This document shows positions 1 through 9,611 of a stretch of DNA of 64,000 nt, in pieces (position 1 is the first letter of the stretch; each line of letters begins with the position of its first letter). This DNA comes from Methanococcoides vulcani (GTDB taxonomy: Archaea > Halobacteriota > Methanosarcinia > Methanosarcinales > Methanosarcinaceae), in contig NZ_FOHQ01000001.1 in assembly GCF_900111645.1 (NCBI RefSeq), positions 505,468 through 569,467 on the forward strand, in the 5' to 3' direction. The notes beneath the pieces were generated by a model. That model had not been told where the DNA came from, did no database searches, and was given only the letters and a program-made list of their open reading frames with translations. A program made the position numbers and the translations under genes.

Positions 1-81
1 TCAATATCAGTGTTTTCTTCATCCTATCCTGCCCTACAATGGCAGTGAAAGGGTAGGTTGTTTTGGAATTGCTTTTCATAT

Positions 82-1800
82 TTAAGCACCCATCAGGTAT
101 TCTTCCAAAGTTATCACGGGCAGGGACTGTTCATGAATAATCAATTCACCACACTCCACTCTGGATATATACGGGTAGAGTATGAACTTGCTGCTCAGCA
201 CTCTAAGCCACATATCATCGGTTATTTCCACTTTGCCGTCCAAATGCAGTTTTCTTTTATTTTCAAGTCTAAGCTTCTCATCGTTATGAGTAACTTTTAG
301 TTCCCCTATCTCGTCACCGATGTCAATTTCCAGTGGGCTATCCGAGAAATGCAGAGGATACTTTAACTCCACCAGATTTGTATCTGCTCTAAACACGTTC
401 TTGAAGTATACAGAAACGATTGGGACATCTACATCATCGATATTTCGAGTGTATATAAGTGTGTGAGTACCGATGTCTGCGGATTCACCTGGTTTTATCA
501 CGGTTGAATGGACCGGAATATTATTTTTGGATAAACATGTGTAGACCGAATTGGCTGATATGTCTTTTATTGTTAAGGTATACCCTTCACCAAGGTCCCA
601 TTCTTCCCCTACTTTCAAGATTTTATCTTCATCGCTGTCCATTATTATTTTCGAAAGCCTGCCTGCACTTCCAAGAGCAGCAAATTTGTCTCCCTGCCAG
701 CCCATCACATAATATCCGTTTTTAAAATACTCTTTCTGGCAGTTCATCATCTCCGGATTTTTGTATGGGATCTTTACAGGTGTTGACTCATACACAAGAT
801 CTCCTTTTTCAACATTTTCGGTTGCTGTATTTACAGTAAGGTCCATTTGTTCGGTGCTCAGGTCATGTTCAAGATCATAGAAAAAGGATCCAAAGTTGTC
901 TGCAGTCCAGCTAAATGATGTTGCGTATTTCGGATTAAAAGCCGTGCCTCTGACATCATATTTTTTAACGTCATCATTTTGGGTGTATGGGTATGCCCTA
1001 TAGACATTTTTTGCAACCTTGAACTTGATGAAATCGTCAAGGATCGAAACTTCTCTGCCAGGCTGGAGATCAATAGGGACAGTATTCTTCAGTTCGATCT
1101 TCTTTTTTTCGATGTTTGTGACTTTGAACTCACCATACATATCTCCGACCTTAATCTCAATCGGATTCTCGGAATACTGGGTCACGCTCTTGAGACGGGC
1201 TGTAGGAGATTCTCCGAACATTATCCACTCAACGGTTGCAGTGATGGTTTTGTATTCTGTGCCGTTGATCTTGGTTTTGTATTCGAATTTTTCCCCTTCC
1301 TTGAGAACCTGTGTTGAAACCGGCACTGAGTTCTTCTGTAATTCGAATAAGCCCCCGTCTTTGTTCATGTCCTTGAGAACGAGTTTATACTCTTCACCAA
1401 GGGCGTAATCCTGGCCAATTTCCAGCGTTCTTTTACCATAACTAACAAGACTCTTGCTAAGCAGCAGGTCTTGGTTGCCGGCATTTAGGACCTTGTATTT
1501 ATCACCCAGCAGTGCAGTTGAACCGTAGCTTATCTTCAGCGTATAGGTCGCGTCCCCAACATCAACCCTGCCATCTTCAGAAAAGTTCAGCATCAGTGTT
1601 TCGTAGTACGTGCCAGAAGATGTGGAATAGTAAAATCCCGGGAAACCGGCAGCATCTATGATAACGCTTTCACCACTTTCAATACTTGAAATTGGTCCTC
1701 TCTCCTCCATGGCCGCACCCACCGAAACAAGTGAAAGTAGTATCATTAGGGACATTATTCCTGAGCCGATTCTTCCTTTGAAAGGGTTTTTTCCTAACAT
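82..1800 (-). CDS. S-layer family protein with two tandem S-layer duplication domains
   Basis: Secreted 572-aa protein of the Methanosarcina S-layer type, expected to sit in or on the cell-envelope lattice. A hydrophobic signal segment covers residues about 14-30, ending near VGAAM. Two related domains follow, each opening with a G-F/Y-Y motif (FPGFYY near residue 53; NGYYVMGW near 360) and containing the D-G/E-x-Y-x-L-x-I-K-D-I/M repeat unit. The protein stops soon after the second domain (LEEYLMGA). It lacks the Thr-rich stalk and C-terminal membrane anchor of major S-layer proteins, so it may be an accessory tile or be held by partners. The ATG has no adjacent ribosome-binding site; a GGAGGT lies 28 nt upstream with no canonical start in register. 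It is divergent from the cobN/ECF operon and shares its intergenic region. Confidence 0.82.
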   Translation of the reverse strand: MLGKNPFKGRIGSGIMSLMILLSLVSVGAAMEERGPISSIESGESVIIDAAGFPGFYYSTSSGTYYETLMLNFSEDGRVDVGDATYTLKISYGSTALLGDKYKVLNAGNQDLLLSKSLVSYGKRTLEIGQDYALGEEYKLVLKDMNKDGGLFELQKNSVPVSTQVLKEGEKFEYKTKINGTEYKTITATVEWIMFGESPTARLKSVTQYSENPIEIKVGDMYGEFKVTNIEKKKIELKNTVPIDLQPGREVSILDDFIKFKVAKNVYRAYPYTQNDDVKKYDVRGTAFNPKYATSFSWTADNFGSFFYDLEHDLSTEQMDLTVNTATENVEKGDLVYESTPVKIPYKNPEMMNCQKEYFKNGYYVMGWQGDKFAALGSAGRLSKIIMDSDEDKILKVGEEWDLGEGYTLTIKDISANSVYTCLSKNNIPVHSTVIKPGESADIGTHTLIYTRNIDDVDVPIVSVYFKNVFRADTNLVELKYPLHFSDSPLEIDIGDEIGELKVTHNDEKLRLENKRKLHLDGKVEITDDMWLRVLSSKFILYPYISRVECGELIIHEQSLPVITLEEYLMGA

Positions 1801-1902
1801 ATTTTTTGCTGAAATTGTAATATCCTATACCTCCTTTACAATATCTATTCATAACATGTTTTTGCTAAACTGCGATATTAGTTAAATCTTTTGATATAAT
1901 AA

Positions 1903-1957
1903 TAACATTTAATGTTACAAAAATAGATTATTGCCATATCTAATGTTACTAAAATAG
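1903..1957. promoter_or_regulatory. operator-like inverted repeat and 17-bp direct repeat in a divergent promoter
   Basis: TAACATT-T-AATGTTA is a perfect 7-1-7 inverted repeat at 1903-1917. A 17-bp element, TAATGTTACAAAAATAG at 1910-1926, recurs at 1941-1957 with one mismatch. The copies start 31 bp apart, about three helical turns. They lie just upstream of an AT-rich TATA-like stretch (about 1960-1968) and the plus-strand gene at 1995. Binding by a regulator is inference. Confidence 0.5.
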
Positions 1958-1994
1958 AAATATTTATTAACTATGATTCCATTGGGCACACCGG

Positions 1995-2585
1995 ATGAAA
2001 CACAGGAAAATTGCTCTAATTGCCGCCTTTACTGCTGGAATGATTGTTATTGCAGTTACGCTTTTGAATCCAGTACTCTCCGAGAAAGTACTGTATCATG
2101 AAGGGTTCGAAGAAGATTATGGCATAGCAGACAGTCCCATGCTCACCCATGCAGACGGTACGTTGTGTCTGGATACAGGCGAACCGATGAACATGAATGG
2201 GGGAGAATGGAGTAAAAATGTAACACTGCAACCTGCAAAAATATCATGGCATTGGTCTGGAGAAGACCTGAGCGGTTTCCAGCTCTGGATGAAACTTACT
2301 TTCAACAATCACAAGTCCATCTGTTATGTGGCAAGTGGTAGTATGAATCCGCTATCACAGGGAGAATTTTACCGGGACGAGGAGAATAGGATGAGGTTCT
2401 CGCCGTCCGTAGTAATATCAGGAATTCCAATGAATTCGGTAAAAAGAGATGTCAGGGAGGACTATGAAAAATACTGTGGCTCCTTTGGCGATGTGGAGAT
2501 TGTCCGGATAAGTGTAGGCATGAAAGATGAAAGCCCGGAATATCGAAACATGCTCAATATCTCGGATATCATGATATATACATAA
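1995..2585 (+). CDS. secreted or membrane-anchored protein of unknown function, first gene of the cobN/ECF operon
   Basis: I do not recognise the family. The 196-aa protein has a basic start (MKHRK) and one hydrophobic segment at residues 6-28, then a polar region rich in Asn, Ser and aromatic residues with three Cys, so it should act outside the membrane. No lipobox is visible. The ATG lies only about 25 nt past a TATA-like stretch and has no clear ribosome-binding site, so the message may be nearly leaderless. The lipoprotein gene starts 13 nt after its stop, which suggests co-transcription with the beta-propeller lipoproteins and the transporter. A carbohydrate-binding-like beta fold is possible but unproven. 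Confidence 0.65.
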   Translation: MKHRKIALIAAFTAGMIVIAVTLLNPVLSEKVLYHEGFEEDYGIADSPMLTHADGTLCLDTGEPMNMNGGEWSKNVTLQPAKISWHWSGEDLSGFQLWMKLTFNNHKSICYVASGSMNPLSQGEFYRDEENRMRFSPSVVISGIPMNSVKRDVREDYEKYCGSFGDVEIVRISVGMKDESPEYRNMLNISDIMIYT

Positions 2586-2598
2586 AAAGGTGATAAAT

Positions 2599-4095
2599 AT
2601 GCAAAAAACAATAATGGCCGTGTTGATCACATTACTAGCTGTTGTATTATTTTCAGGGTGCATAGCCCAAAGCGAAAACATGGATGTGATCGAAACCGAT
2701 AGTATTGCTCAGGTAATTGAAGAAGAACAGTCATACGATGAAAATGCAGAACCAAACACTGCATCTAAAACTATGCCTGTTGGCGATGAATTCCAGTCTC
2801 CATATATGGTGTGGGAGCTGGAACTTGAAAACGTCCCGGCAGAGAACATTTCACAGGGGTGGACAAATGTCAGGGAATGTACAAAATTCTCACCCGATGG
2901 CAAAACCGTGGTGGTGGGTACAGCAAATGGCCATATCCAGGCTATTGATGTGATAAGTGGAGAGGTATCCTGGGAGAAAACCGTCGCTGGAGCCATTTAT
3001 GACATGTCATTTTCAAAGGATGGAATGTACCTGATGGTGGGTGAAAAAAGCCAGGAGGGTTATATATACTCACTAAATGCCCATTCCGGGGAAGAAGTGC
3101 ACAGGTACAGGACTGCTGATGACCTTGGAACACATTCAGTTGCAAAATATCAACCTGCTGTGTACAGGATAATCACCACCAATGATTCCGTATACGTTGC
3201 TGCAAGCAGATACTGGAAGGACGATACGTACAGTCTGGCATCCAGGGTGTACAGATTCAATCCGGACGGAACTCTTGTATGGAAACTCCCCGCTTCAGGG
3301 AACTATGACCGCAGCATTAATTGGATTGATTCAAGCCTTGATGGAGACAATGTGGTCTTTGTAGCAGGTGACTGGACGAACTCGCTTGGAGTTGATGCAG
3401 TCGTCCACTCTGTTGATAAGAACGGTAATCTGAGATGGGATTTTGAAATTGAACCGCTTAAACCTTATTTTACTTCGGCTGCAGTCTGGCATGGGCTGGA
3501 TGTCTCGGATGATGGGGATCTTATAACCGTCCTTACAGGTGACGGGCGGGCATATCTGTTCAATGACTCGAATATAGGAAGGATAGCTAAGCCAGAGTGG
3601 CAAATAGAGGTCTCCACTCCACAGGAGGTGGCTGGAAGTGCCATATATGCCTATGGTGACAGTGCATATGTCGCCGCAGATGGAATCATCTATGTTACCG
3701 GGTCCACATTCCCGGCATACTACCCTGACAGCGTGCCAATGGAACATCCCGATGGAAATTCCCTTTTAGTATATGATTTTGATGGGAACCTTTCATGGAA
3801 GTATGGAATGGAAGGACACAGCAGTGGCATTTCTTTCTCAAAGGATAAACAGCAGTTCTCCCTGCTTGTCGGTAAGAACATCGTCACCGGAGATACATAC
3901 GCCCATGGATTATATGTCTTTGACAACCAGATCCCTGGAAGCGCTTCTTCCAAGATGTACTGGATGTTTAACACAGAGGGCATAGTTGTGGATTCGGACA
4001 TCTCAGCTGAAGGATACCAGGTAGCCATCGAGGTGCCTGTAGAATTGGAAAATGGGGATGTGATGGGGGAACACAGGTTGATACTTCTGAGGTGA
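2599..4095 (+). CDS. beta-propeller (WD40/PQQ-like) surface lipoprotein
   Basis: Predicted 498-aa lipoprotein: the signal segment ends in the lipobox LFSGC, giving a lipidated Cys at about residue 21. An Asp/Glu-rich linker follows, then repeated blades of the type F-S-P-D-G-K (near 95), FSKDG, FNPDG and SVDKNG with intervening Trp residues, typical of WD40/PQQ-like propellers. The start is the ATG behind AGGTGAT, not the upstream in-frame GTG. It is about half identical by eye to the next gene, including the shared HPxGNSL-V-YD-DGNL block. Placement before a CobN-like chelatase and an ECF importer suggests a surface receptor or scaffold for the imported ligand; that role is inference. Confidence 0.8.
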   Translation: MQKTIMAVLITLLAVVLFSGCIAQSENMDVIETDSIAQVIEEEQSYDENAEPNTASKTMPVGDEFQSPYMVWELELENVPAENISQGWTNVRECTKFSPDGKTVVVGTANGHIQAIDVISGEVSWEKTVAGAIYDMSFSKDGMYLMVGEKSQEGYIYSLNAHSGEEVHRYRTADDLGTHSVAKYQPAVYRIITTNDSVYVAASRYWKDDTYSLASRVYRFNPDGTLVWKLPASGNYDRSINWIDSSLDGDNVVFVAGDWTNSLGVDAVVHSVDKNGNLRWDFEIEPLKPYFTSAAVWHGLDVSDDGDLITVLTGDGRAYLFNDSNIGRIAKPEWQIEVSTPQEVAGSAIYAYGDSAYVAADGIIYVTGSTFPAYYPDSVPMEHPDGNSLLVYDFDGNLSWKYGMEGHSSGISFSKDKQQFSLLVGKNIVTGDTYAHGLYVFDNQIPGSASSKMYWMFNTEGIVVDSDISAEGYQVAIEVPVELENGDVMGEHRLILLR

Positions 4096-4099
4096 AAAG

Positions 4100-5782
4100 A
4101 TGAAATGGAAAATTATAATGATCTTACTTGCGGTTTCAATGATCGCAGGATGTGTTTCTGAAAACCCTGATACAAACAGCACGTCAGCATCAATTTCAGG
4201 GGATGTTGAAAATACGGCAGAGGCTGGAGTCCCCATCGACTCGATTCTCTTTATGCGGACTGGTGCCCTCATAAGTATGGGGAATGACGAAGAGGTTTCC
4301 ACCATTAATGTATATGATGGCGGGAAACAGCTGGTCTCACAAAGTGTGGGGGAGCGTGTGAAAGAGGTCTTTGCAGGTTTTGACTGGGACCAGAACGTGA
4401 AATACAGATTCGAGGTCGTAGCAGACAACAATGCGGTTAGCACATTGGACGTATATGCCCCTGCCAAGCCTGCGCTACTTAATGTGGATACGATCGAGCT
4501 TGAAGATGTGGAACCCGGCGAGATATGCAAGACCACAAATAATGTGGAAGGTGTCTTGAAGTTCTCTCCTGATGGCAGGTATCTTTGTATTGGGACCCAT
4601 AACGGTCATCTGCGTATTATTAATGTGGTTGAGGGGAATGAGATATTTGATGAAAAAATATCCGAAGGAAATATTATGTGTATGGAGTTCTCTCCTGACA
4701 GCAGCTCCCTATACGTAACAGAAAAGAGTATTGATGGATTTATCTACTGTTTCGATATCAATGGAACACAGCGCTGGAAGTTCAGGATTGCGGATGATCT
4801 GGGATCCGACCTCAAATACATGCCTTCTGTAAGAAAGGTAGTTTTCGATTCTGATGGGAATGTCTATGCTGCAGGCAGCCGTTATTGTGGCTGGGTCTCA
4901 GGGACGTTCAAATACAGTGCAAGGGTATACTCACTTGATCCCGAAGGTAATCTTCTCTGGAAGTTCCCGGATTCGGAGAACATGGACTCTGGGGTGTCAT
5001 GGATTGATGCAACACCGGATGGCGAATATGTGGTCTTCAGCACTGCAAATTTCGGGAAGTCTGAAAAATGGAAAGATGGAACAGTTCATGTCTTAAATGG
5101 AGAATCTGGAGAGGAACTGTGGAACTATAAGATCCCACCTCTGGAGCCTTATTTTAAATCGGTATCCGTCTGGTACAGCACGACCATCACACCTGATGGA
5201 AATTATGTGACCTCACTTGCAAGTGATGGACGCGGTTATCTATTCAACAACAAAGAGATCCTGCAGACCGGAAATTCAGAACCTGTGTGGCAAAAGAACA
5301 TATCCACACCTATTACCGTGAGCGGCATTCCAATCTATGGTAGTGCCAATTACGGCTACAACGTCAATGACAGCATCATATTCTCGGTAGGAAGTACTTT
5401 CTCAAAAGCTAAAGATAAGGATGCTCCGATCGAGCACCCCGGAGGAAACAGCCTGTATGTCTATGATCTGGATGGCAATCTCCTCTGGAAGTGGAGAGTT
5501 GAAGGCTATACAGGAGAGCTGGGGATTGCAGACCCCTACCTTGTTGCACCCATATCCCAGAATCTGGTGACAAACAACCTGGATGTCCACGGAGTCTACG
5601 TATTTGACATGTCCAAGAATGGTGGTGCCACATCAAAGCTTGTCAATGTGTACCGGACAGAGGGTATCACCATAGCAGCCGATATCTCCCCCGATGGCAG
5701 GTATATTGCAGCTTTCGAGGCTCCTGCAAGACTGGAGGACGGCAGCGTGATCGGAGATTACAAGGTTCATATTTTAAATTAA
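4100..5782 (+). CDS. paralogous beta-propeller surface lipoprotein with N-terminal extra domain
   Basis: A 560-aa lipoprotein, lipobox SMIAGC (Cys about residue 18). Compared with the preceding paralogue it carries roughly 100 extra residues after the signal, reading like a small beta-sandwich (TINVYDGGKQLVSQ onward). The propeller follows, with FSPDGRYLCIG, FSPDSSSLYV, LDPEGNLLWKF and ISPDGRY blades. It starts 5 nt after the previous stop behind AGGTGAAAAG. The tandem arrangement implies duplication followed by divergence, perhaps two receptors with different partners. The exact ligand cannot be read from the sequence. Confidence 0.8.
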   Translation: MKWKIIMILLAVSMIAGCVSENPDTNSTSASISGDVENTAEAGVPIDSILFMRTGALISMGNDEEVSTINVYDGGKQLVSQSVGERVKEVFAGFDWDQNVKYRFEVVADNNAVSTLDVYAPAKPALLNVDTIELEDVEPGEICKTTNNVEGVLKFSPDGRYLCIGTHNGHLRIINVVEGNEIFDEKISEGNIMCMEFSPDSSSLYVTEKSIDGFIYCFDINGTQRWKFRIADDLGSDLKYMPSVRKVVFDSDGNVYAAGSRYCGWVSGTFKYSARVYSLDPEGNLLWKFPDSENMDSGVSWIDATPDGEYVVFSTANFGKSEKWKDGTVHVLNGESGEELWNYKIPPLEPYFKSVSVWYSTTITPDGNYVTSLASDGRGYLFNNKEILQTGNSEPVWQKNISTPITVSGIPIYGSANYGYNVNDSIIFSVGSTFSKAKDKDAPIEHPGGNSLYVYDLDGNLLWKWRVEGYTGELGIADPYLVAPISQNLVTNNLDVHGVYVFDMSKNGGATSKLVNVYRTEGITIAADISPDGRYIAAFEAPARLEDGSVIGDYKVHILN

Positions 5783-5792
5783 GAGGTTGATC

Positions 5793-8700
5793 ATGAAAAT
5801 AGCATCTATAATGTGGAACTCTTATATTCCGGTGCTTGCAAGGGCGAGCGAGAAACTCGGGTTCGAACTAGCTGCATATGCCACCGGAGTTCTTGAAGAC
5901 GATCCCCAAAAGATGGAGGAGGCAGTTAAGGCGTGTGATGAGGCGGATGTGATCCTCCTCTATCATACGGATAATTTTTTTTGGGAAGAACTTGAGGAAA
6001 AACTAGAGTCTATAAAGGACAGGGTTCCTGTTGTATGTCTTGGACATGACCCGGCGTATTGGAAGCTTTCGACAGTGGGACCGGAGATTGTAGCCAATTG
6101 TTATTCCTATATCACCTTTAATGGTGAGGAGAACCTCACCAACCTCTTGCTTTATCTCGGAAAAGAAGCTTTGGGACTGGAACTTGAGGCCGGGCCCCCT
6201 AAAAAGGTACTATGGGATGGGCTGTACCATCCGGACGCATCGTACCAATTCCCAAACGTAGACAAGTATCTCCAGTGGTATAAGCCTGATAGCAGGAGGA
6301 CTGTCGGAATCCTGTTTTCGAGAACCTCATGGGTAAACAATGCTCTGGATATCGAGAATACCTTAATAAAAGAGCTTGAAAGTAGGGGTTTGGGCGTGAT
6401 ACCTGTCTTTACCTATTCTGTTAAAGATGATGAGCTGGGTGCCAGGGGGATGGACGAGGTCATCAACGAGTACTTTGTCAAAGACGGAAAACCCCTTATT
6501 GATGCTCTTGTGAAACTTTCACCTTTCTTTATCACAAGTAGCATCAACAAGACACATGATGAGGCAAATGCCAGAAATGGTATTGGCCTGTTAACGGAAC
6601 TTGATGTCCCTGTGTTCCAGCCCATTATTTCATACCATACGACAACGGAACAGTGGGAAGAGTCCAATGGTCTTAGCAGTGACATTGGCTGGAGCGTGGC
6701 CATGCCTGAGTTCGAAGGCGTTATTGAGCCTATAATAATAGGTGCAGGCCGAGTGCAGGATAACTATATAGAACGCATTCCCATAGTGGAACGTTGCTCC
6801 AAACTGGCATCAAGGGTGGAAAAATGGGTGCAGCTAAGGAATAAGCCGATCTCAGAGCGCAGGGTTGCTTTCATCCTTCATAACAATCCATGTGCAAGTG
6901 TCGAAGCCACTGTCGGTGGTGCTGCTCACCTCGATTCCATTGAAAGCACGGCACGGATATTGAACCGGATGCAAGATGAGGGGTATCAGATCAATCCGCC
7001 TGTAGATGGCAAGGAGCTCATCGACACCATCATGAAAAAGAAGGCGATCTCAGAGTTCAGATGGACGACAGTGGGAGAGATTGTTAAAAACGGCGGTTAT
7101 CTGGACCTTGTGGATAAAGAACAATATGAGGTTTTTTTCAATACACTTAGTCCGAAGGTCAAAGACAGAATGATCGATGCATGGGGTAATCCTCCCGGTG
7201 AGGCAAAGGACGGTGTGCCCGCTGCAATGGTCCATGAATGTAAGATAGTTGTGACGGGCGTGGGTTTTGGTAATGCGGTAGTCTGTGTGCAGCCAAAACG
7301 CGGATGTGCCGGTACCAGATGTGATGGAGAAGTATGCAAGATATTACATGATCCTGATCTTCCGCCAACGCACCAGTATTTGGCGACTTACCGATATCTT
7401 GAGAACACCTTTGGGGCAGATGTGCTGGTTCATGTGGGCACACATGGGAACATGGAGTTCCTGCCGGGCAAAGGTGTGGGTCTCTCTGGTGAATGCTACC
7501 CTGACATTGCAATAGGCAGTATTCCGCATCTGTATATCTACAACGCTGATAATCCGCCGGAGGGGGCAATTGCCAAGCGGAGGGGGCTTGCCACACTCGT
7601 TGACCATATGCAGACCGTTATGACTGGTAGCGGACTTTATGATGAACTGGAAGAACTTGATCGGTTGCTTGGGGAATACGAGCAGGCTAAACATGATCCC
7701 GGGCGTGCACATGCACTTGAGCACCTGATCTATGATGAGATCGACAAATCCAATCTCCGGTCTGAAATACGTCTTGAGGATAATATGCCCTTCGGCGATG
7801 TTGTAACCCGGACACATGAGGCCCTCGGAAAAATACGAAACACACAAATACAGAGTGGAATGCACATCTTTGGCCAACTGCCAAAGGGGGAAAGACGTGT
7901 CGAGTTCATAAACTCCATTTTGCGATATGATGATGCTGATGGAGGTGCTTCACTTCGCAGGATCATGGCAGGTCTGATGGAACTGGATTTTGACAAACTC
8001 ATTATTGATAAGGGTGCGGTATTGCCAGACGGCAGGTCCACAGGTCAGATCCTTGAGGAAATAGATGCCTTATGCAAAGATTTCATCAGGAAATGTCTGG
8101 AGGACAACACAACGGATGTATCTGCAATTGTGGGAGAGATACTCGGCGACCGCTTGCTAGGTACAGAGACAGGGCTTGCAGCAATCAGTGAACGCATCGC
8201 TGACCTTAACCTGCGGATAGAAGATTCAAAAGAGATTGAAAGCCTGTTGCATGGGTTCGATGGAGGTTATATTCCTGCGGGTCCTTCAGGCCTTATTACA
8301 CGGGGCAGGGATGACATATTGCCCACAGGCAGGAATTTCTATTCTCTTGATCCGTATAAGGTTCCTACCAAAGCCGCCTGGCGAGTTGGGAAGAAATTGT
8401 CACAGGCTGTGGTTGATAAATATGTAAACGAAGAAAGCAAGCTTCCCGAAAATCTGGCATTCTACTGGATGGCAAGCGACATCATGTGGGCAGATGGTGA
8501 AGGGATGGCACAGATAATGAGCTTGTTGGGTGTTGAACCTGTCTGGCAGGGCAACGGCAGGGTCAAGAGTTTTAAGATCATCCCGCAGGACAAGCTTGGA
8601 AGACCCAGAATAGACGTTACTCTCAGGGTATCGGGCATCCTTCGTGATAACTTCCCCAACTGTATCGAACTTATAGATGAAGCCATACAGGCTGTCGCAT

Positions 8701-9611
8701 CACTGGATGAACCACTGGACATGAACTATGTACGCAAGCATTCCCTTGAGATGGCAAAGGAGGGTACAAGCTGGCGGGATGCGACCCTGAGGATATTTTC
8801 AAGCAAACCCGGGACATATTCCGCTGGTGTACAGCTTGCGGTGTATGCCAGTGCGTGGAAAGATGAAAAGGACCTTGCTGAAATATTCCTTTACTGGAAC
8901 GGCTATGCCTATGGAAAGGACGTAAATGGGACAGAGGCTCACCAGCATCTTGCTAATAATCTGAAAACGGTTGACGCCACCTTCAACAAAGTTGTAACTG
9001 ATGAATATGATCTGTGCGGATGTTGTTGTTATTTTGGCGCCCATGGCGGGATGACCGCGGCTGCAAGACATCTTTCAGGAAAGGAGGTGAAAACATACTA
9101 TGGTGATACCAGAGAGCCCGGACATGTTGAGGTCAGAGACCTGGCCGACGAGATCAGGCGTGTGGTCAGGACAAAACTTCTGAATCCCAAGTGGATAGAG
9201 GGGATGAAGGAGCACGGATACAAAGGGGCAGGCGATATTTCCAAGAGGATTGGAAGGGTATATGGCTGGGAGGCATCCACTCAGGAGGTCGATGACTGGA
9301 TCTTTGATGACATAACAAAGACCTTTGTGCTGGATGATGAGACGCGGCAGTTCTTTGAAGAAAATAACCCGTATGCTCTGGAAGAGATCGGCCGCAGGTT
9401 ACTGGAAGCCGAGTCAAGGGGATTATGGGATGCTGATCCGGATGTGCTTGATGGGCTTAAAAATGCTTACCTTGAAATAGAAGGCTGGATGGAAGACCTA
9501 GCAGGGGAAGGGGAGTTCCAGGGCGGAGCCGTGGATATCATGACGACGGAAGATGTTCCCGACTGGAATGAGAAAATGCAAGAGATCAGAATGAAGATCA
9601 AGGCAGACTGA
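5793..9611 (+). CDS. CobN-like large chelatase subunit (CobN/Mg-chelatase H family)
   Basis: A 1272-aa cytoplasmic protein covering the whole CobN/BchH family length. Landmarks are HVGTHGN at 547-553 followed by EFLPGK, the PPTHQYLA block, ADNPPEGAIAKRR, and the C-terminal NPKWIEGMKEHGYKGA block. The family inserts or removes metals in tetrapyrroles with ATPase partners. No CobS/CobT or ChlI/ChlD gene is beside it, so the partner is elsewhere or not needed. Two Cys clusters are unusual: C505-x4-C510-x4-C515, and C1075-G-C-C-C1079 just before FGAHGG. The ATG at 5793 follows GAGGTT. Operon context with an ECF importer and surface lipoproteins suggests tetrapyrrole handling during uptake. Cobaltochelatase is the default alternative; HmuS-type haem dechelatases belong to the same family. 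Confidence 0.87.
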   Translation: MKIASIMWNSYIPVLARASEKLGFELAAYATGVLEDDPQKMEEAVKACDEADVILLYHTDNFFWEELEEKLESIKDRVPVVCLGHDPAYWKLSTVGPEIVANCYSYITFNGEENLTNLLLYLGKEALGLELEAGPPKKVLWDGLYHPDASYQFPNVDKYLQWYKPDSRRTVGILFSRTSWVNNALDIENTLIKELESRGLGVIPVFTYSVKDDELGARGMDEVINEYFVKDGKPLIDALVKLSPFFITSSINKTHDEANARNGIGLLTELDVPVFQPIISYHTTTEQWEESNGLSSDIGWSVAMPEFEGVIEPIIIGAGRVQDNYIERIPIVERCSKLASRVEKWVQLRNKPISERRVAFILHNNPCASVEATVGGAAHLDSIESTARILNRMQDEGYQINPPVDGKELIDTIMKKKAISEFRWTTVGEIVKNGGYLDLVDKEQYEVFFNTLSPKVKDRMIDAWGNPPGEAKDGVPAAMVHECKIVVTGVGFGNAVVCVQPKRGCAGTRCDGEVCKILHDPDLPPTHQYLATYRYLENTFGADVLVHVGTHGNMEFLPGKGVGLSGECYPDIAIGSIPHLYIYNADNPPEGAIAKRRGLATLVDHMQTVMTGSGLYDELEELDRLLGEYEQAKHDPGRAHALEHLIYDEIDKSNLRSEIRLEDNMPFGDVVTRTHEALGKIRNTQIQSGMHIFGQLPKGERRVEFINSILRYDDADGGASLRRIMAGLMELDFDKLIIDKGAVLPDGRSTGQILEEIDALCKDFIRKCLEDNTTDVSAIVGEILGDRLLGTETGLAAISERIADLNLRIEDSKEIESLLHGFDGGYIPAGPSGLITRGRDDILPTGRNFYSLDPYKVPTKAAWRVGKKLSQAVVDKYVNEESKLPENLAFYWMASDIMWADGEGMAQIMSLLGVEPVWQGNGRVKSFKIIPQDKLGRPRIDVTLRVSGILRDNFPNCIELIDEAIQAVASLDEPLDMNYVRKHSLEMAKEGTSWRDATLRIFSSKPGTYSAGVQLAVYASAWKDEKDLAEIFLYWNGYAYGKDVNGTEAHQHLANNLKTVDATFNKVVTDEYDLCGCCCYFGAHGGMTAAARHLSGKEVKTYYGDTREPGHVEVRDLADEIRRVVRTKLLNPKWIEGMKEHGYKGAGDISKRIGRVYGWEASTQEVDDWIFDDITKTFVLDDETRQFFEENNPYALEEIGRRLLEAESRGLWDADPDVLDGLKNAYLEIEGWMEDLAGEGEFQGGAVDIMTTEDVPDWNEKMQEIRMKIKAD

